64,000 nucleotides of DNA from Clostridiaceae bacterium Marseille-Q4143 (GTDB taxonomy: Bacteria; Bacillota; Clostridia; Lachnospirales; Lachnospiraceae), in assembly GCA_018228645.1 (NCBI GenBank), contig CP073693.1, positions 1,262,001 to 1,326,000 of the forward strand. Direction: 5' to 3'. A program made the translations under genes and the position numbers. Below the pieces are notes generated by a model, which saw nothing but the letters and a program-made list of their open reading frames with translations, made no database searches and was not told the origin of the DNA. Shown one piece after another: positions 33,094-42,169 of the stretch. Position 1 is the first letter of the stretch. Each line of letters begins with the position of its first letter.

Positions 33094-34259
33094 ATGAATC
33101 CGTTAGCATATTTTAAGATATCTAATAATGAAGATTGCCCATGTGGAAGCGGAAAAAAATTTAAAGAATGCTGCAAAGGAAAACCAGGTCAGCAGCCTAT
33201 ACAGAGCAAGAAACCTCCAGAAGTACAAATTATGGAGCAGATGAGAAAAGCTATGGTTAAATGCTGTATGCATCCCGACCAAAGCAATTGTAATGGTAAG
33301 ATAAAAAATGCTCATGCACTGCAAAATAATAAAATCATATCATTACTCGCAGGGACTGAACGCCATGTATATATTATGGATAAAAAACGACAACCACTTA
33401 TTATACCTATTGAGGGCGAGGAACTGGAAGTGATGGTGGAGTTCTCCAAGGTTAGTGCGAATGATGCTACAACAGAAACTTGTTTTTGCGATAGACATGA
33501 CAATATTGCCTTTGCTGTTATTGAAAAAGGAGCGCCAGATTTTAATGTAAATAGCGAACCAATGAAATTTGTCTATGCATATAAAGCCTTTATTTTTGAA
33601 TACTATAAGCAGGAAGTTTCACATAAAATTTTTCAGCAATGTTTTAAGAAAAGACCACCTGTTTTTCAACTACCGCAGATGGTTGGCTTATATAGAGTGT
33701 CGCAATTACGCTTGAAAGAGTTTGAACCTGTAAAGAGGCATTTCGATTCAGAGATATTGTCTGGCACATACAATGGAATAGAAACTTGTGTAATAACTAT
33801 TCCAGAAAGAATTCATTTTGCGAATTATGCATTTATAGCACCGGATTATGATTTGAATGGTAGAAGGATAAAGCATACTAAAAAAGGTGTCATGCATCGA
33901 ATTGCTATAACTGCTTTTCCAGAGGATACAAAGTCATACATACTGTTGAGTTGTTTATCTACTGAGAAACATATTTATGCCAAGTTTTTGAACAAATAAA
34001 TAATGCACCTTTAGAAAAAATCAAATATTATTTTTCAATGATTTTACCTTTATTTTCGGAGAATATGGTGTTAAGTCCGGTTCTTTGGAATAAGTGGGAT
34101 GATGAAATAAAAATGGCGTTTACTTTTTATGCAAATCTGAATGGACAAACATTCAAAAGATACAGTATTGCAATAGGAATGGGACTGAGAAATGCAGCAA
34201 ATAGTAAAGTTCCATTTGATTACAGTAAAAGAGGAAAAATAGATTTGTTTAAGAAATAA
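33094..34259 (+). pseudogene. SEC-C motif protein split by a one-base frameshift
   Basis: ATG 33094 (after GAGGTGAG) opens with a SEC-C zinc motif 'DCPCGSGKKFKECCKGK' and continues to a TAA at 33997. The same protein appears to go on in the next frame from about 33989 ('FEQINNAPLEKIKYYF' and on to 34259). Restoring one T in the run at 33985-33989 joins the two parts into about 388 residues. The middle has many Cys/His ('CCMHPDQSNC', 'CFCDRHD'). The family is found near defence genes, but function is unknown. Sequencing error or phase variation could also explain the split. Confidence 0.6.
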
Positions 34260-34341
34260 AAGATTTTATTATCAAGAAACTTTCATAGCATGGATTATAA
34301 TAAAAATACTTGCAGAAAAATAATAGTTGGAAAGGAAAAAC

Positions 34342-36042
34342 ATGGATAGAAATACAATTGGAAATGAAATCGAGGCTGAAATAAATGCAAGCTATAGAAA
34401 TAAAAATTTGAGAGAACTTATAGATATACTGCTTTCAGTAATTATTCTGAAAACAGAAAAAAAGGAATTGGTAGGTATTGAAGAAAGACTGTATGTTTCC
34501 TTAGGTAAAATTTTTGATGGGGAGACTACTATAAATGATATAAAACTGTGTTTGTCTAATGTCATCAAGATAGAACCTCTTTTGAAAAAAATGATTTTAC
34601 TTATTGATGAAGATGAATACGATAAGATAGTACAAGAGAATTTGGGTTTAGCACATGTAATTACTCAATTAGGTCTTAATCCAGATAATAAGAAATTAGA
34701 TCGAAAGCCAGAGGACTATTTGTGCGATGGTAATTATATGGAACATGTAGCAAGATCATATGCATTAAGAAATAGTGAGTCGCACACATATGTAGGTTGG
34801 ACACGAAGAGAAATATATACCAATTTGGATAGTGTGCTGATAACTTGTTTAAGAGCAGTAGAAATAAATAAAAAGGCATTGATCAGTAATCTGAAAAAGA
34901 AGAGTATTAATAATGAATTGAATATTGAAAATTACTTAAATGAGATTACACAGCAATTAAAAAAAAGAATGTCTAGATTTATTCATATAAGGGGAGAAGA
35001 GAATTTTTCTGTATTGGGTAGCTATGTTATCGAATATCAGGATGATACATCTGATTCTAGGAGGAGAAAAGGTACTGTTGAATACTTAAGAGATAATAGT
35101 ATACCAGAACGAAGGATGATGATATGGGGCGAAGCTGGTATGGGAAAGACTACGACATTAGAATATTTAACATACATGGATGCAAAAAAAAGATTGAAAG
35201 ATTCAAACTATAATATTCCCGTATTAGTTTTATTGGGAGTTATGACAAAAGCCACGTATACAATAAAACAGTATATATGTGATAAACTTGATATTGGGGT
35301 AGATATATGTGAATCTCTTTTAGAAGAAGGAAAAATCAATCTATTTTTGGATGGTTTAAATGAAATACCAGCTGATGCAGGCGGCAATTTAAAAACTCTA
35401 AGAATGCGCGAGATAAAGCAATTACTTAGAGATTATCCCAAAACATTTATTATAATTACTAATCGTCCACAAGATACTAGGGATTTTAATAATGTGCCAA
35501 TTTTTAATTTGATAAAATTATCTAAAGAAGAAATGAGAGATTTTATTAAAAAAAATGTAGATGAAGAAGACGTGAAAGAACTTTTGTTTACCTCAATTAA
35601 TGGAAGTGAGAGATTTGTGCAAATAATAAATACGCCATTGATCTTATCGAGGTTAATAGAGATTGTGCGATATAAGAAGGAAATTCCACATAGTGAAGGT
35701 GAAATTATCGCTGAATTTCTGAACTGCTTATTGGTAAGGGAAAAAGAAGAAAAACAGGATGCACGATTGGATATAAAGCGAATAATATACCTTTTGAGAA
35801 TGATTGCATTTGAGAGTCTCGAAAAGAAAGAAGCAAATTCAGGAATGACAGAGTCAGAGGTACTGAAGTATTGTTCTAAAAGTATGGATACATATAGATT
35901 TCAGTATGATGCATTATATGCATTAGATATAGTTTTGCAATTAGGTATATTAGAAAAAAGAGAAGATTTATATGTATTTTCGCATCAGGCATACCAGGAT
36001 TACTATTATGCTATGGAAGAATTGGCGGTGATACAGTCTTGA
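34342..36042 (+). CDS. HEPN-NACHT STAND NTPase, candidate anti-phage protein
   Basis: A 566-residue protein. The N-terminal ~220 residues are helical with 'RNSESH' at about 143-148, the R-x4-H motif of HEPN RNases. The NACHT ATPase follows with Walker A 'GEAGMGKTT' (about 262) and Walker B 'INLFLDGLNEIP' (about 333), then 'FIIITNRPQDTRDF' and a winged-helix-like end with 'FSHQAYQDYYYAMEEL'. STAND proteins of this type sense phage and switch on an effector; here RNA cleavage is the inferred output. The usual C-terminal sensor repeats are absent and may be encoded by the overlapping next gene. ATG 34342 follows AAAGGA. Confidence 0.78.
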   Translation: MDRNTIGNEIEAEINASYRNKNLRELIDILLSVIILKTEKKELVGIEERLYVSLGKIFDGETTINDIKLCLSNVIKIEPLLKKMILLIDEDEYDKIVQENLGLAHVITQLGLNPDNKKLDRKPEDYLCDGNYMEHVARSYALRNSESHTYVGWTRREIYTNLDSVLITCLRAVEINKKALISNLKKKSINNELNIENYLNEITQQLKKRMSRFIHIRGEENFSVLGSYVIEYQDDTSDSRRRKGTVEYLRDNSIPERRMMIWGEAGMGKTTTLEYLTYMDAKKRLKDSNYNIPVLVLLGVMTKATYTIKQYICDKLDIGVDICESLLEEGKINLFLDGLNEIPADAGGNLKTLRMREIKQLLRDYPKTFIIITNRPQDTRDFNNVPIFNLIKLSKEEMRDFIKKNVDEEDVKELLFTSINGSERFVQIINTPLILSRLIEIVRYKKEIPHSEGEIIAEFLNCLLVREKEEKQDARLDIKRIIYLLRMIAFESLEKKEANSGMTESEVLKYCSKSMDTYRFQYDALYALDIVLQLGILEKREDLYVFSHQAYQDYYYAMEELAVIQS

Positions 36043-37427
36043 AAATAAGAAAAAATCAAATTAGAGATAAGTGTCGATCAGACAAGTATTATGCCTCAAT
36101 AAAATATATGGCACACAGTTTACGTGGTAAAGATAGAGAAAATTTTATTATTACCGTTTGTGACCTTAATATTTATTTGGGGTGTATATGTGCTTTGACA
36201 TGTGAAAAAAATGCAACGGTTGAGGAATATATCTGGAAAACTTTAAATAATTATTTTGAGCCAAGAAAAATAAAATTTTATGATAAATCTAGTGGGATAT
36301 GGAAAGAAAATATAAAAAAACTGAATAGTAAAGATATTACATATTACCTTCTTGCATGCAATGTGATGGGTAATATGAAAGCGATAAAATGGTATATTTA
36401 CAATCATGAAGTTGACAAAGCTATTATAATTCAGTTGGCAAAAAATATGAATGAAGAACAACTGGTAGATTTAATATACACACTTTATAGATCTTCTCAA
36501 AATTGGGATAAAATAAGAGGCATTGGTTCTACTAAAAGTTTGTTTCTGTATAAAAATGATCCGAGAATAAAAAAGATTCTTAGTGGGTTATGGTATAAAG
36601 ATAGAGATGCATTTATACAATTAGCATACGATACAGGTTGGTTGGGAGATTTGGGAAAAAAGGCTCGCAAAGGAAACCGTATTTTTATCGAGTGTTTGGT
36701 TGGAGCAAATAAACTGCTGTTAACTATTGAGTTAATAGAAGAAGTGTTATGTGATTTGGAAAGTGATGAGAGTTCATATGATACTTTATTAAAATTAGTT
36801 TTAAAGGAAAAAGGTGAGAGAAAACAATTTGCATATATATTGTATATTCAAAAAATAAATAATGGATATGTAATGAAGGCTAAAGATTATGCTATTTTGA
36901 AAGGTTTAGGAAGGCCATCGCAAAAAATAGTCAATTATTTTATACCTTTTTTCTTAGATTTAGTAAATGGAGATTTTAGAACTAATATCAATCTTTTTGA
37001 ATTAGGAGATGCCTTATCAAATGTTATAGTAAAACCAAATAAGATAACACCCAAAGTTGGATATGCGCGTAATAAAAATTTGAATATAGCATTAAAGACT
37101 ACTAAAAATATAGATTTGAAAAAAGTGCTATTCTTTTACTTTAATACGACAATGTCCGTTAAAGCAAGTTTGGATGAGTTGTTTAGACTTTTGAATATGT
37201 ATCATGATGTTCAACCAAGTGAGTTAATACGAGAACTAAAATCATTTCCAATATGGGTAAAGGCAACTGGAATAGAACAAGGCAAAAGCAATAATATAAC
37301 AACGGAGAACTATCTTAAAATCGAGCCGCAAATTGGAATCGGAAATGTTATTTTAATGTCAATTGTTGACTATGATTATATTTTGAAAGAATTTGTTGCT
37401 AAGCCATATACTGGCTCTATTTTTTAG
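36039..37427 (+). CDS. Helical protein of unknown function overlapping the NACHT gene (candidate detached sensor)
   Basis: A 462-residue, Lys/Ile/Asn-rich protein predicted to be almost all helical; no motif is recognised. Its TTG start overlaps the TGA of the NACHT gene (TTGA), a hallmark of translational coupling. In one-chain STAND proteins a helical repeat sensor follows directly after the 'HQ.YQ.YY.A' element, exactly where the first protein stops. This protein is therefore probably the sensor half, either naturally split or separated by a one-base frame change. The frame is open for at least 30 bases upstream of the TTG. Very AT-rich. Confidence 0.6.
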   Translation: MKIRKNQIRDKCRSDKYYASIKYMAHSLRGKDRENFIITVCDLNIYLGCICALTCEKNATVEEYIWKTLNNYFEPRKIKFYDKSSGIWKENIKKLNSKDITYYLLACNVMGNMKAIKWYIYNHEVDKAIIIQLAKNMNEEQLVDLIYTLYRSSQNWDKIRGIGSTKSLFLYKNDPRIKKILSGLWYKDRDAFIQLAYDTGWLGDLGKKARKGNRIFIECLVGANKLLLTIELIEEVLCDLESDESSYDTLLKLVLKEKGERKQFAYILYIQKINNGYVMKAKDYAILKGLGRPSQKIVNYFIPFFLDLVNGDFRTNINLFELGDALSNVIVKPNKITPKVGYARNKNLNIALKTTKNIDLKKVLFFYFNTTMSVKASLDELFRLLNMYHDVQPSELIRELKSFPIWVKATGIEQGKSNNITTENYLKIEPQIGIGNVILMSIVDYDYILKEFVAKPYTGSIF

Positions 37428-37795
37428 AAATTAAGATAGTCACAGGAAGGGCAGACAGAGGTATGTAAGAAATAGTAGTTATATGCATAAATAGAGGCTA
37501 TTACTATGATACGTTTATCTCTTTGCCCATTTGTTGAAAAAAACACTAGAATGTGGGGTAAAGGCTATCCCCATAAGAGGGGTATAAACCTTTTCGCAAA
37601 AGGTGACGGTTTCGCTATTTAGTATAAGAAGTAACTTTCACCGCATGTCGAGACTGTGGTAGGACTACACAAGAAATTCTGAATATGAAAGTGAATAGAG
37701 AACTATCAGATATGTTGATAGAATGTAGGGATACTTGAAAGAGTGTCCCTGTTTTTTATATTAGGGCATTCCATTAGGAGTGCCTTTTTCTGTAC
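37428..37795 (+). other. Structured intergenic region with several hairpins
   Basis: No gene seen. Hairpins include GGGG/CCCC pairs at 37555-37582 that can form in two alternative ways, a perfect ACCTTTT-CGC-AAAAGGT (37588-37604), and two terminator-like stems near 37.73 and 37.77 kb. It could be a leftover element regulatory or transfer region, or a small RNA; neither can be shown here. Confidence 0.4.
37727..37788 (+). terminator. Two successive terminator hairpins
   Basis: AGGGATAC/GTGTCCCT (37727-37750) followed by GTTTTTTAT, then GGCATTCC/GGAGTGCC (37764-37784) followed by TTTTT. Confidence 0.65.
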
Positions 37796-38035
37796 AACAA
37801 AGCACTTGTCATTCAGAACTGGATGAGAAACAGAAATGTAGTTAAGTTTTTGACTGTTTGGGAAGAACTTCATAATCTGGATTTTACCCGTGTGCAATTC
37901 GAGGCGGTTAGAAGTGAGGCGGGATTAAACAGACAAATGTCAATGGAATAGTGTCAAAAGCAGGCAGATATGCTGTTGGTATCCGTTCCGACGCAATATT
38001 GAGCAATTACAGATACTTATTATGATAAAAAATAT
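37796..38035 (+). pseudogene. KilA-N domain phage protein remnant
   Basis: The frame 'KALVIQNWMRNRNVVKFLTVWEELHNLDF' (37799 on; shown in part) matches the core of phage KilA-N proteins. A stop at about 37950 and a frame change lead into 'GIVSKAGRYAVGIRSDAIL', the next conserved block of the same family (GIxSKxGRYGG). No complete start or end remains. Confidence 0.7.
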
Positions 38036-38111
38036 CAGATTTACAGAGCCGATTGGATGCTCAATATGGTAGAATAGATGAAAAGGATTTTGGGGTTCAA
38101 GGAGAAGAGAA

Positions 38112-38705
38112 ATGTATAGAATTTACATCACACTGATTGAAATTATGGCGGCGGCTGTTTTTATCATTCCGCTCTGGATGCTATATCATAAGATCTGTTT
38201 TCATAGCTGGAAACGAACGATGATTTATATGGTATTTGCATTTTACATGACAGCAGTTTTAGCACTGGTTGGATTCCCCAACATAACTTTGTTAAAGATA
38301 GAGGTGACAGTAAACGTAATTCCATTTATCTATATGATACCGGATTTTGCAAATGCCTGCCTGAATGTATTGTTGTTTATCCCGTTTGGTTTCTTTTTGC
38401 CAATTTTATGGGAAAAATTCCGAAATGTAAAAAGAACTATCGTGGCAGGATTGTTGACGACCCTTTTTATTGAGATATCTCAGCTTTTTACGGGAAGAGC
38501 GACGGATATAGATGATGTTATTACTAATATCCTCGGGACTATCATAGGCTATTATATTGCATGTTGGTTTACAAAAGCCTTTACAGGCAGAGTATTGGAG
38601 AATTCGAAACAGAGTGACTTTAACTTGATATGCGGTTCCGTTGTGATTGTCATGTTCTTTTTTCAGCCATTTATTTCAACTTTATTATGGGAAATGGTAT
38701 TGTAA
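38112..38705 (+). CDS. VanZ-like integral membrane protein
   Basis: A 197-residue protein with about five transmembrane segments and the VanZ pattern: 'NVIPFIYMIPDFANACLNVLLFIPFGFFLP', then 'TTLFIEISQLFTGRATDIDDVITNILGTIIGY' (both shown only in part in other fields). VanZ proteins are linked to low-level teicoplanin or lysostaphin-type tolerance, but most homologs are uncharacterised. AAGGAGAAGAGAA precedes the ATG. It stands alone between the KilA-N remnant and the helicase gene. Confidence 0.82.
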   Translation: MYRIYITLIEIMAAAVFIIPLWMLYHKICFHSWKRTMIYMVFAFYMTAVLALVGFPNITLLKIEVTVNVIPFIYMIPDFANACLNVLLFIPFGFFLPILWEKFRNVKRTIVAGLLTTLFIEISQLFTGRATDIDDVITNILGTIIGYYIACWFTKAFTGRVLENSKQSDFNLICGSVVIVMFFFQPFISTLLWEMVL

Positions 38706-38782
38706 TTTTGGGTTAGTTATCAGGATGTATGCATATAGTTAGAGTCTTTGGTATAAGGGAAAATAGAATGGGAGAAGGTCTG

Positions 38783-41700
38783 ATGAATAAAAAAAATGAC
38801 ATATTAGAGTCCTGGATCATGGTCGAGCACCTGTCAGAGGGAGATATTAATTTAAAGGACAAAGCTATTTTGAACTTTAATGATTTGCAGAGACAGGATT
38901 ATTATTCTCTTCTGGCAGATGAAATACAGAAGAAGGGACTCAAAAAAAATAAGCATAGCGGAGTTATTATTTATTTTGATATTTTCCCATTTCAGGAAGT
39001 GATTGATTTTCTAAGAGAAGAATATAAATTGGCGCCAACAGAACAGGAAATCACATCAGGTAATAAATTTTCCTTTGCATTGTGTTTTGACAAAGAACTT
39101 CATTTTGATGAGAAAAAGACGTTCTTGACGGAAAGCTATTACATAAGAAAAAAGAAACGAATACCGAAGGAACGGGATTTCCGGATATTTGAGGAAGAAA
39201 TGGGCTGTGAGTTTGAGAAAATGTTTGCATGTCCGGAAAGTAAGGATTACAGAGAACATTTTAATCAGGTTCTGGTGTCAATTTTGACAAAAAATAAGAT
39301 TTCGATTGAAAATTGCAGATTGCAGTTGCTAAAAAATATGGAATCGGATGCGACGAATCTGCATTCCTTTTTTATAGCTGATCTGGAAAAAGCAAAAAAG
39401 ATACAAACTCATAATTTAGATAAATATATAACAGGTAATGTTGCAGGACGCAGGAATTTAAACTGTCGAAAGGAAAGTGAGCAGTTTAATCCTGAGATCT
39501 TTTATCGTATTTTGAGTCCTGAAAATTATCCGATTGCGAGATTCCCAAGTAATCCCCAATTCTCGCTGGCTTTGATGCAGCAGGTGGCGGTCAATTTATC
39601 TATTGGTTTTGATAGTGAGCAAATCAGGAGTGTAAATGGACCTCCTGGTACAGGAAAAACGACGTTGTTAAAAGATATATTTTCCGAGCTTATTGTGGAA
39701 CAGGCCTATGAAATAGCGACCATGTCATCGCAATACATAAAAGGAACGGAGGCAACGAAATATTGGGAGAATGCTTCCATTGGCTGTATTCCACAGGGAA
39801 TCGCTGAGAAGGGTATTGTTGTTGCCAGTTCGAATCATGGTGCAGTTCAGAATATTGTAGATGAGCTGCCATTATTAGACAAAATAGATAAAGAGTTTCA
39901 GGATGAGATTGTCAGTATAGATTATTTTAAAGAGATAGCCAATTCGTTTGTAGAGACAGAATGGGTGGAGAGTGATAAAGGAAAGAAAGAAGTATTAAAA
40001 GCTACAAAGAAAGAAGACAAGGATAAATTCTGGGGATTGTTTTCACTTGAGGGCGGCAAAAAAGATAACATGGATTATATCGTTACGGTACTGAAACATG
40101 TTGTCCATGAGCTTGAACAGGAATATGTATCCAACGATAGTATATATTCAGACTTTCTCAACCTGTATCACAAGGTCTGCGCTTATCGAAGCAGTATTCA
40201 GTCTGTTTCACAGGAAATCGCAGAGGTGAAAAAATTACAGACACTGACAGATGAGAAAGTTCGAAATTTTGAAAGCGAGAGAATCAGAAGAAAGACGGAG
40301 TCAGAGCAGGCTGTTTTAGAAAACGAAAAAGAAATAGAAAATATTCAGAAGAAAATAGAACAGCTGAAGGAGGATACCAGAGACTTTGCGCTGCAGCTGC
40401 AGATGGTTGTCTGCGAAAAAGATGGGATTCTTCAGGGGATAGAGGCATTAAAGCTTCAAAAGCCAGGATTTTTTTCATCACGAAAACGTAAGACAGAGTA
40501 TGCTGAAAAGAATAAGCAGTATTCGGATCAGCTTCAAATGGCAATTGAGAAAGAGCGGGAACTGCGAACCGGATTGCTTGAAAGAGAAAGACAGGAAAAG
40601 AGTTTTCAGATAGAGATCGAGAAACTGATAAATCAATCCAAAGATGATCAGTCTGTATTTGCGGAATGGGAACAAAATCGAAGAACTGAAATTCAGCAAT
40701 GGAAGGATAAAATAGAAAGATTTCAGGAGAAACTTTGTGGTTTAAAAATCAATGCACTTAATCTGGATTTGGATTATGAAGCATTACAATTGAGTAATCC
40801 ATGGTTTGGCATAGAATATAGAAGGCTGCAGTCACAATTATTCATTAAGGCATTGGAGGTCAGAAAGGAATTTTTGTATGCCAATATAAAGAACATAAAG
40901 GCAGCCTATATCATCTGGAGTAAACAAAAAGATTATCTGGAGCACAAAAATATCATAGCAGAGGCATGGCATTGGATCAATATGACGATACCGATTATCG
41001 GTTCGACATTTGCCAGCTTTTCAAGAATGTGTACGAATATGGGCAAGGAAACGTTGGGTCATTTGTTTATTGACGAAGCGGGGCAGGCACTTCCACAGGC
41101 AAGTGTAGGTGCTATTTTCAGAAGCAGACATGTTATGGCAGTGGGAGACCCGGCGCAGATCAAACCAGTGCTTACTCTGGATGCGAATATCCTTAATATG
41201 CTTGGAGCATACTATGGTGTTTCGCAGAAATATTTGTCTGAAACAGCATCGACGCAGACGTTGGTAGATGAAGTAAGCCAATATGGATTTTATAAGGATC
41301 TGAACCAAGAAAACTGGATTGGAATTCCTTTGTGGGTACACAGAAGGTGCAAATATCCGATGTTTGACATCTCCAATGCTATTTCTTATGGCGGAAATAT
41401 GGTACAGGGTGATCAAAAGACGGGGGTTGCTGAATGGTATGATATCAAAGGGCGTGCGTCAGATAAATATGTTGCGGAACAGGGAAAATTTTTAAGAGAA
41501 AAAATTCAGACAATGATCATGGAAAATCCTGATATTGTAGATGATCCAACGAAAGATATCATATATGTAATCAGCCCTTTTAAAAATGTGGCATATCAAT
41601 TATCAAGGGAATTAAAGAAAATCGGGTTTACGAGATATGATAAAAAAGGAAAACCTACAAATATTGGAACAGTACATACCTTTCAGGGAAAGGAAGCACC

Positions 41701-41947
41701 GATTGTATTTTTCGTATTAGGTGCAGACGAAAAATGCGTTGGAGCGGCAAACTGGGCGGTAGGTACGGAAAATCCCAATATCATGAACGTTGCAGCAACA
41801 CGGGCAAAAAATGAGTTTTATATCATTGGAGATAAAAAACTGTATCTGTCACTTCATAGCGACGTAATAAATGGTACATATCAGATAATTGAGAAGTATA
41901 AAAGGGGTACTTTTATGCCAGATGCCGTTGAAAAAAATGTAGAGTAG
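38783..41947 (+). CDS. Large superfamily 1 helicase/ATPase with coiled coil
   Basis: A 1054-residue protein. The N-terminal ~260 residues are not recognised. Then come Walker A 'VNGPPGTGKTTLLKD' (about 286), a long charged coiled coil (about 482-646), Walker B 'LFIDEAGQALPQA' (about 761), motif III 'VGDPAQIKPVL', 'GTVHTFQGKEAPIVFF' (about 963) and 'NVAATRAKNEFYIIGD' (about 1003). This is a UPF1/Dna2-like SF1B helicase. Large helicases with inserted coiled coils occur in several anti-phage systems, and the genes around fit an accessory island, but no known system is complete here. ATG 38783 follows GAGAAGG; the in-frame start at 38729 is less favoured. Confidence 0.82.
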   Translation: MNKKNDILESWIMVEHLSEGDINLKDKAILNFNDLQRQDYYSLLADEIQKKGLKKNKHSGVIIYFDIFPFQEVIDFLREEYKLAPTEQEITSGNKFSFALCFDKELHFDEKKTFLTESYYIRKKKRIPKERDFRIFEEEMGCEFEKMFACPESKDYREHFNQVLVSILTKNKISIENCRLQLLKNMESDATNLHSFFIADLEKAKKIQTHNLDKYITGNVAGRRNLNCRKESEQFNPEIFYRILSPENYPIARFPSNPQFSLALMQQVAVNLSIGFDSEQIRSVNGPPGTGKTTLLKDIFSELIVEQAYEIATMSSQYIKGTEATKYWENASIGCIPQGIAEKGIVVASSNHGAVQNIVDELPLLDKIDKEFQDEIVSIDYFKEIANSFVETEWVESDKGKKEVLKATKKEDKDKFWGLFSLEGGKKDNMDYIVTVLKHVVHELEQEYVSNDSIYSDFLNLYHKVCAYRSSIQSVSQEIAEVKKLQTLTDEKVRNFESERIRRKTESEQAVLENEKEIENIQKKIEQLKEDTRDFALQLQMVVCEKDGILQGIEALKLQKPGFFSSRKRKTEYAEKNKQYSDQLQMAIEKERELRTGLLERERQEKSFQIEIEKLINQSKDDQSVFAEWEQNRRTEIQQWKDKIERFQEKLCGLKINALNLDLDYEALQLSNPWFGIEYRRLQSQLFIKALEVRKEFLYANIKNIKAAYIIWSKQKDYLEHKNIIAEAWHWINMTIPIIGSTFASFSRMCTNMGKETLGHLFIDEAGQALPQASVGAIFRSRHVMAVGDPAQIKPVLTLDANILNMLGAYYGVSQKYLSETASTQTLVDEVSQYGFYKDLNQENWIGIPLWVHRRCKYPMFDISNAISYGGNMVQGDQKTGVAEWYDIKGRASDKYVAEQGKFLREKIQTMIMENPDIVDDPTKDIIYVISPFKNVAYQLSRELKKIGFTRYDKKGKPTNIGTVHTFQGKEAPIVFFVLGADEKCVGAANWAVGTENPNIMNVAATRAKNEFYIIGDKKLYLSLHSDVINGTYQIIEKYKRGTFMPDAVEKNVE

Positions 41948-42050
41948 GAAGATAGACTGCATTTATAAGAAATATTTAATAATAAAAACAACCTCGCATT
42001 ATAAGTGGTATGCGGACAGGATAAAAAATTCAGATAAAATGAAAAGTCTA

Positions 42051-42080
42051 TTGACAATTCCTACAATCTTTGCCTATACT
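42051..42080 (+). promoter_or_regulatory. Promoter of the BmpA/ABC transporter operon
   Basis: TTGACA (42051-42056), 18 bases, TATACT (42075-42080). The ~85-base leader contains a perfect CTTATG-GCT-CATAAG hairpin; I cannot assign it to a riboswitch class. Confidence 0.75.
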
Positions 42081-42169
42081 GACAAGTGTTAAGAGAACGA
42101 CTGATCTTATGGCTCATAAGTTCAGCTCATAAGAGACAACCCGTAAATGGGGACACAGGAGGATTATTT

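Noticed and set aside
38112..38705. VanZ-like gene considered as part of a glycopeptide resistance cluster with the VanRS-like pair at 0.9-3.6 kb
   Set aside because: No vanH, ligase or vanX gene is in the window and the two loci are 35 kb apart.
41990..42169. Possible purine riboswitch before the BmpA operon
   Set aside because: A nucleoside transporter would suit one, but the conserved loop sequences of purine riboswitches are not present; only simple hairpins are seen.
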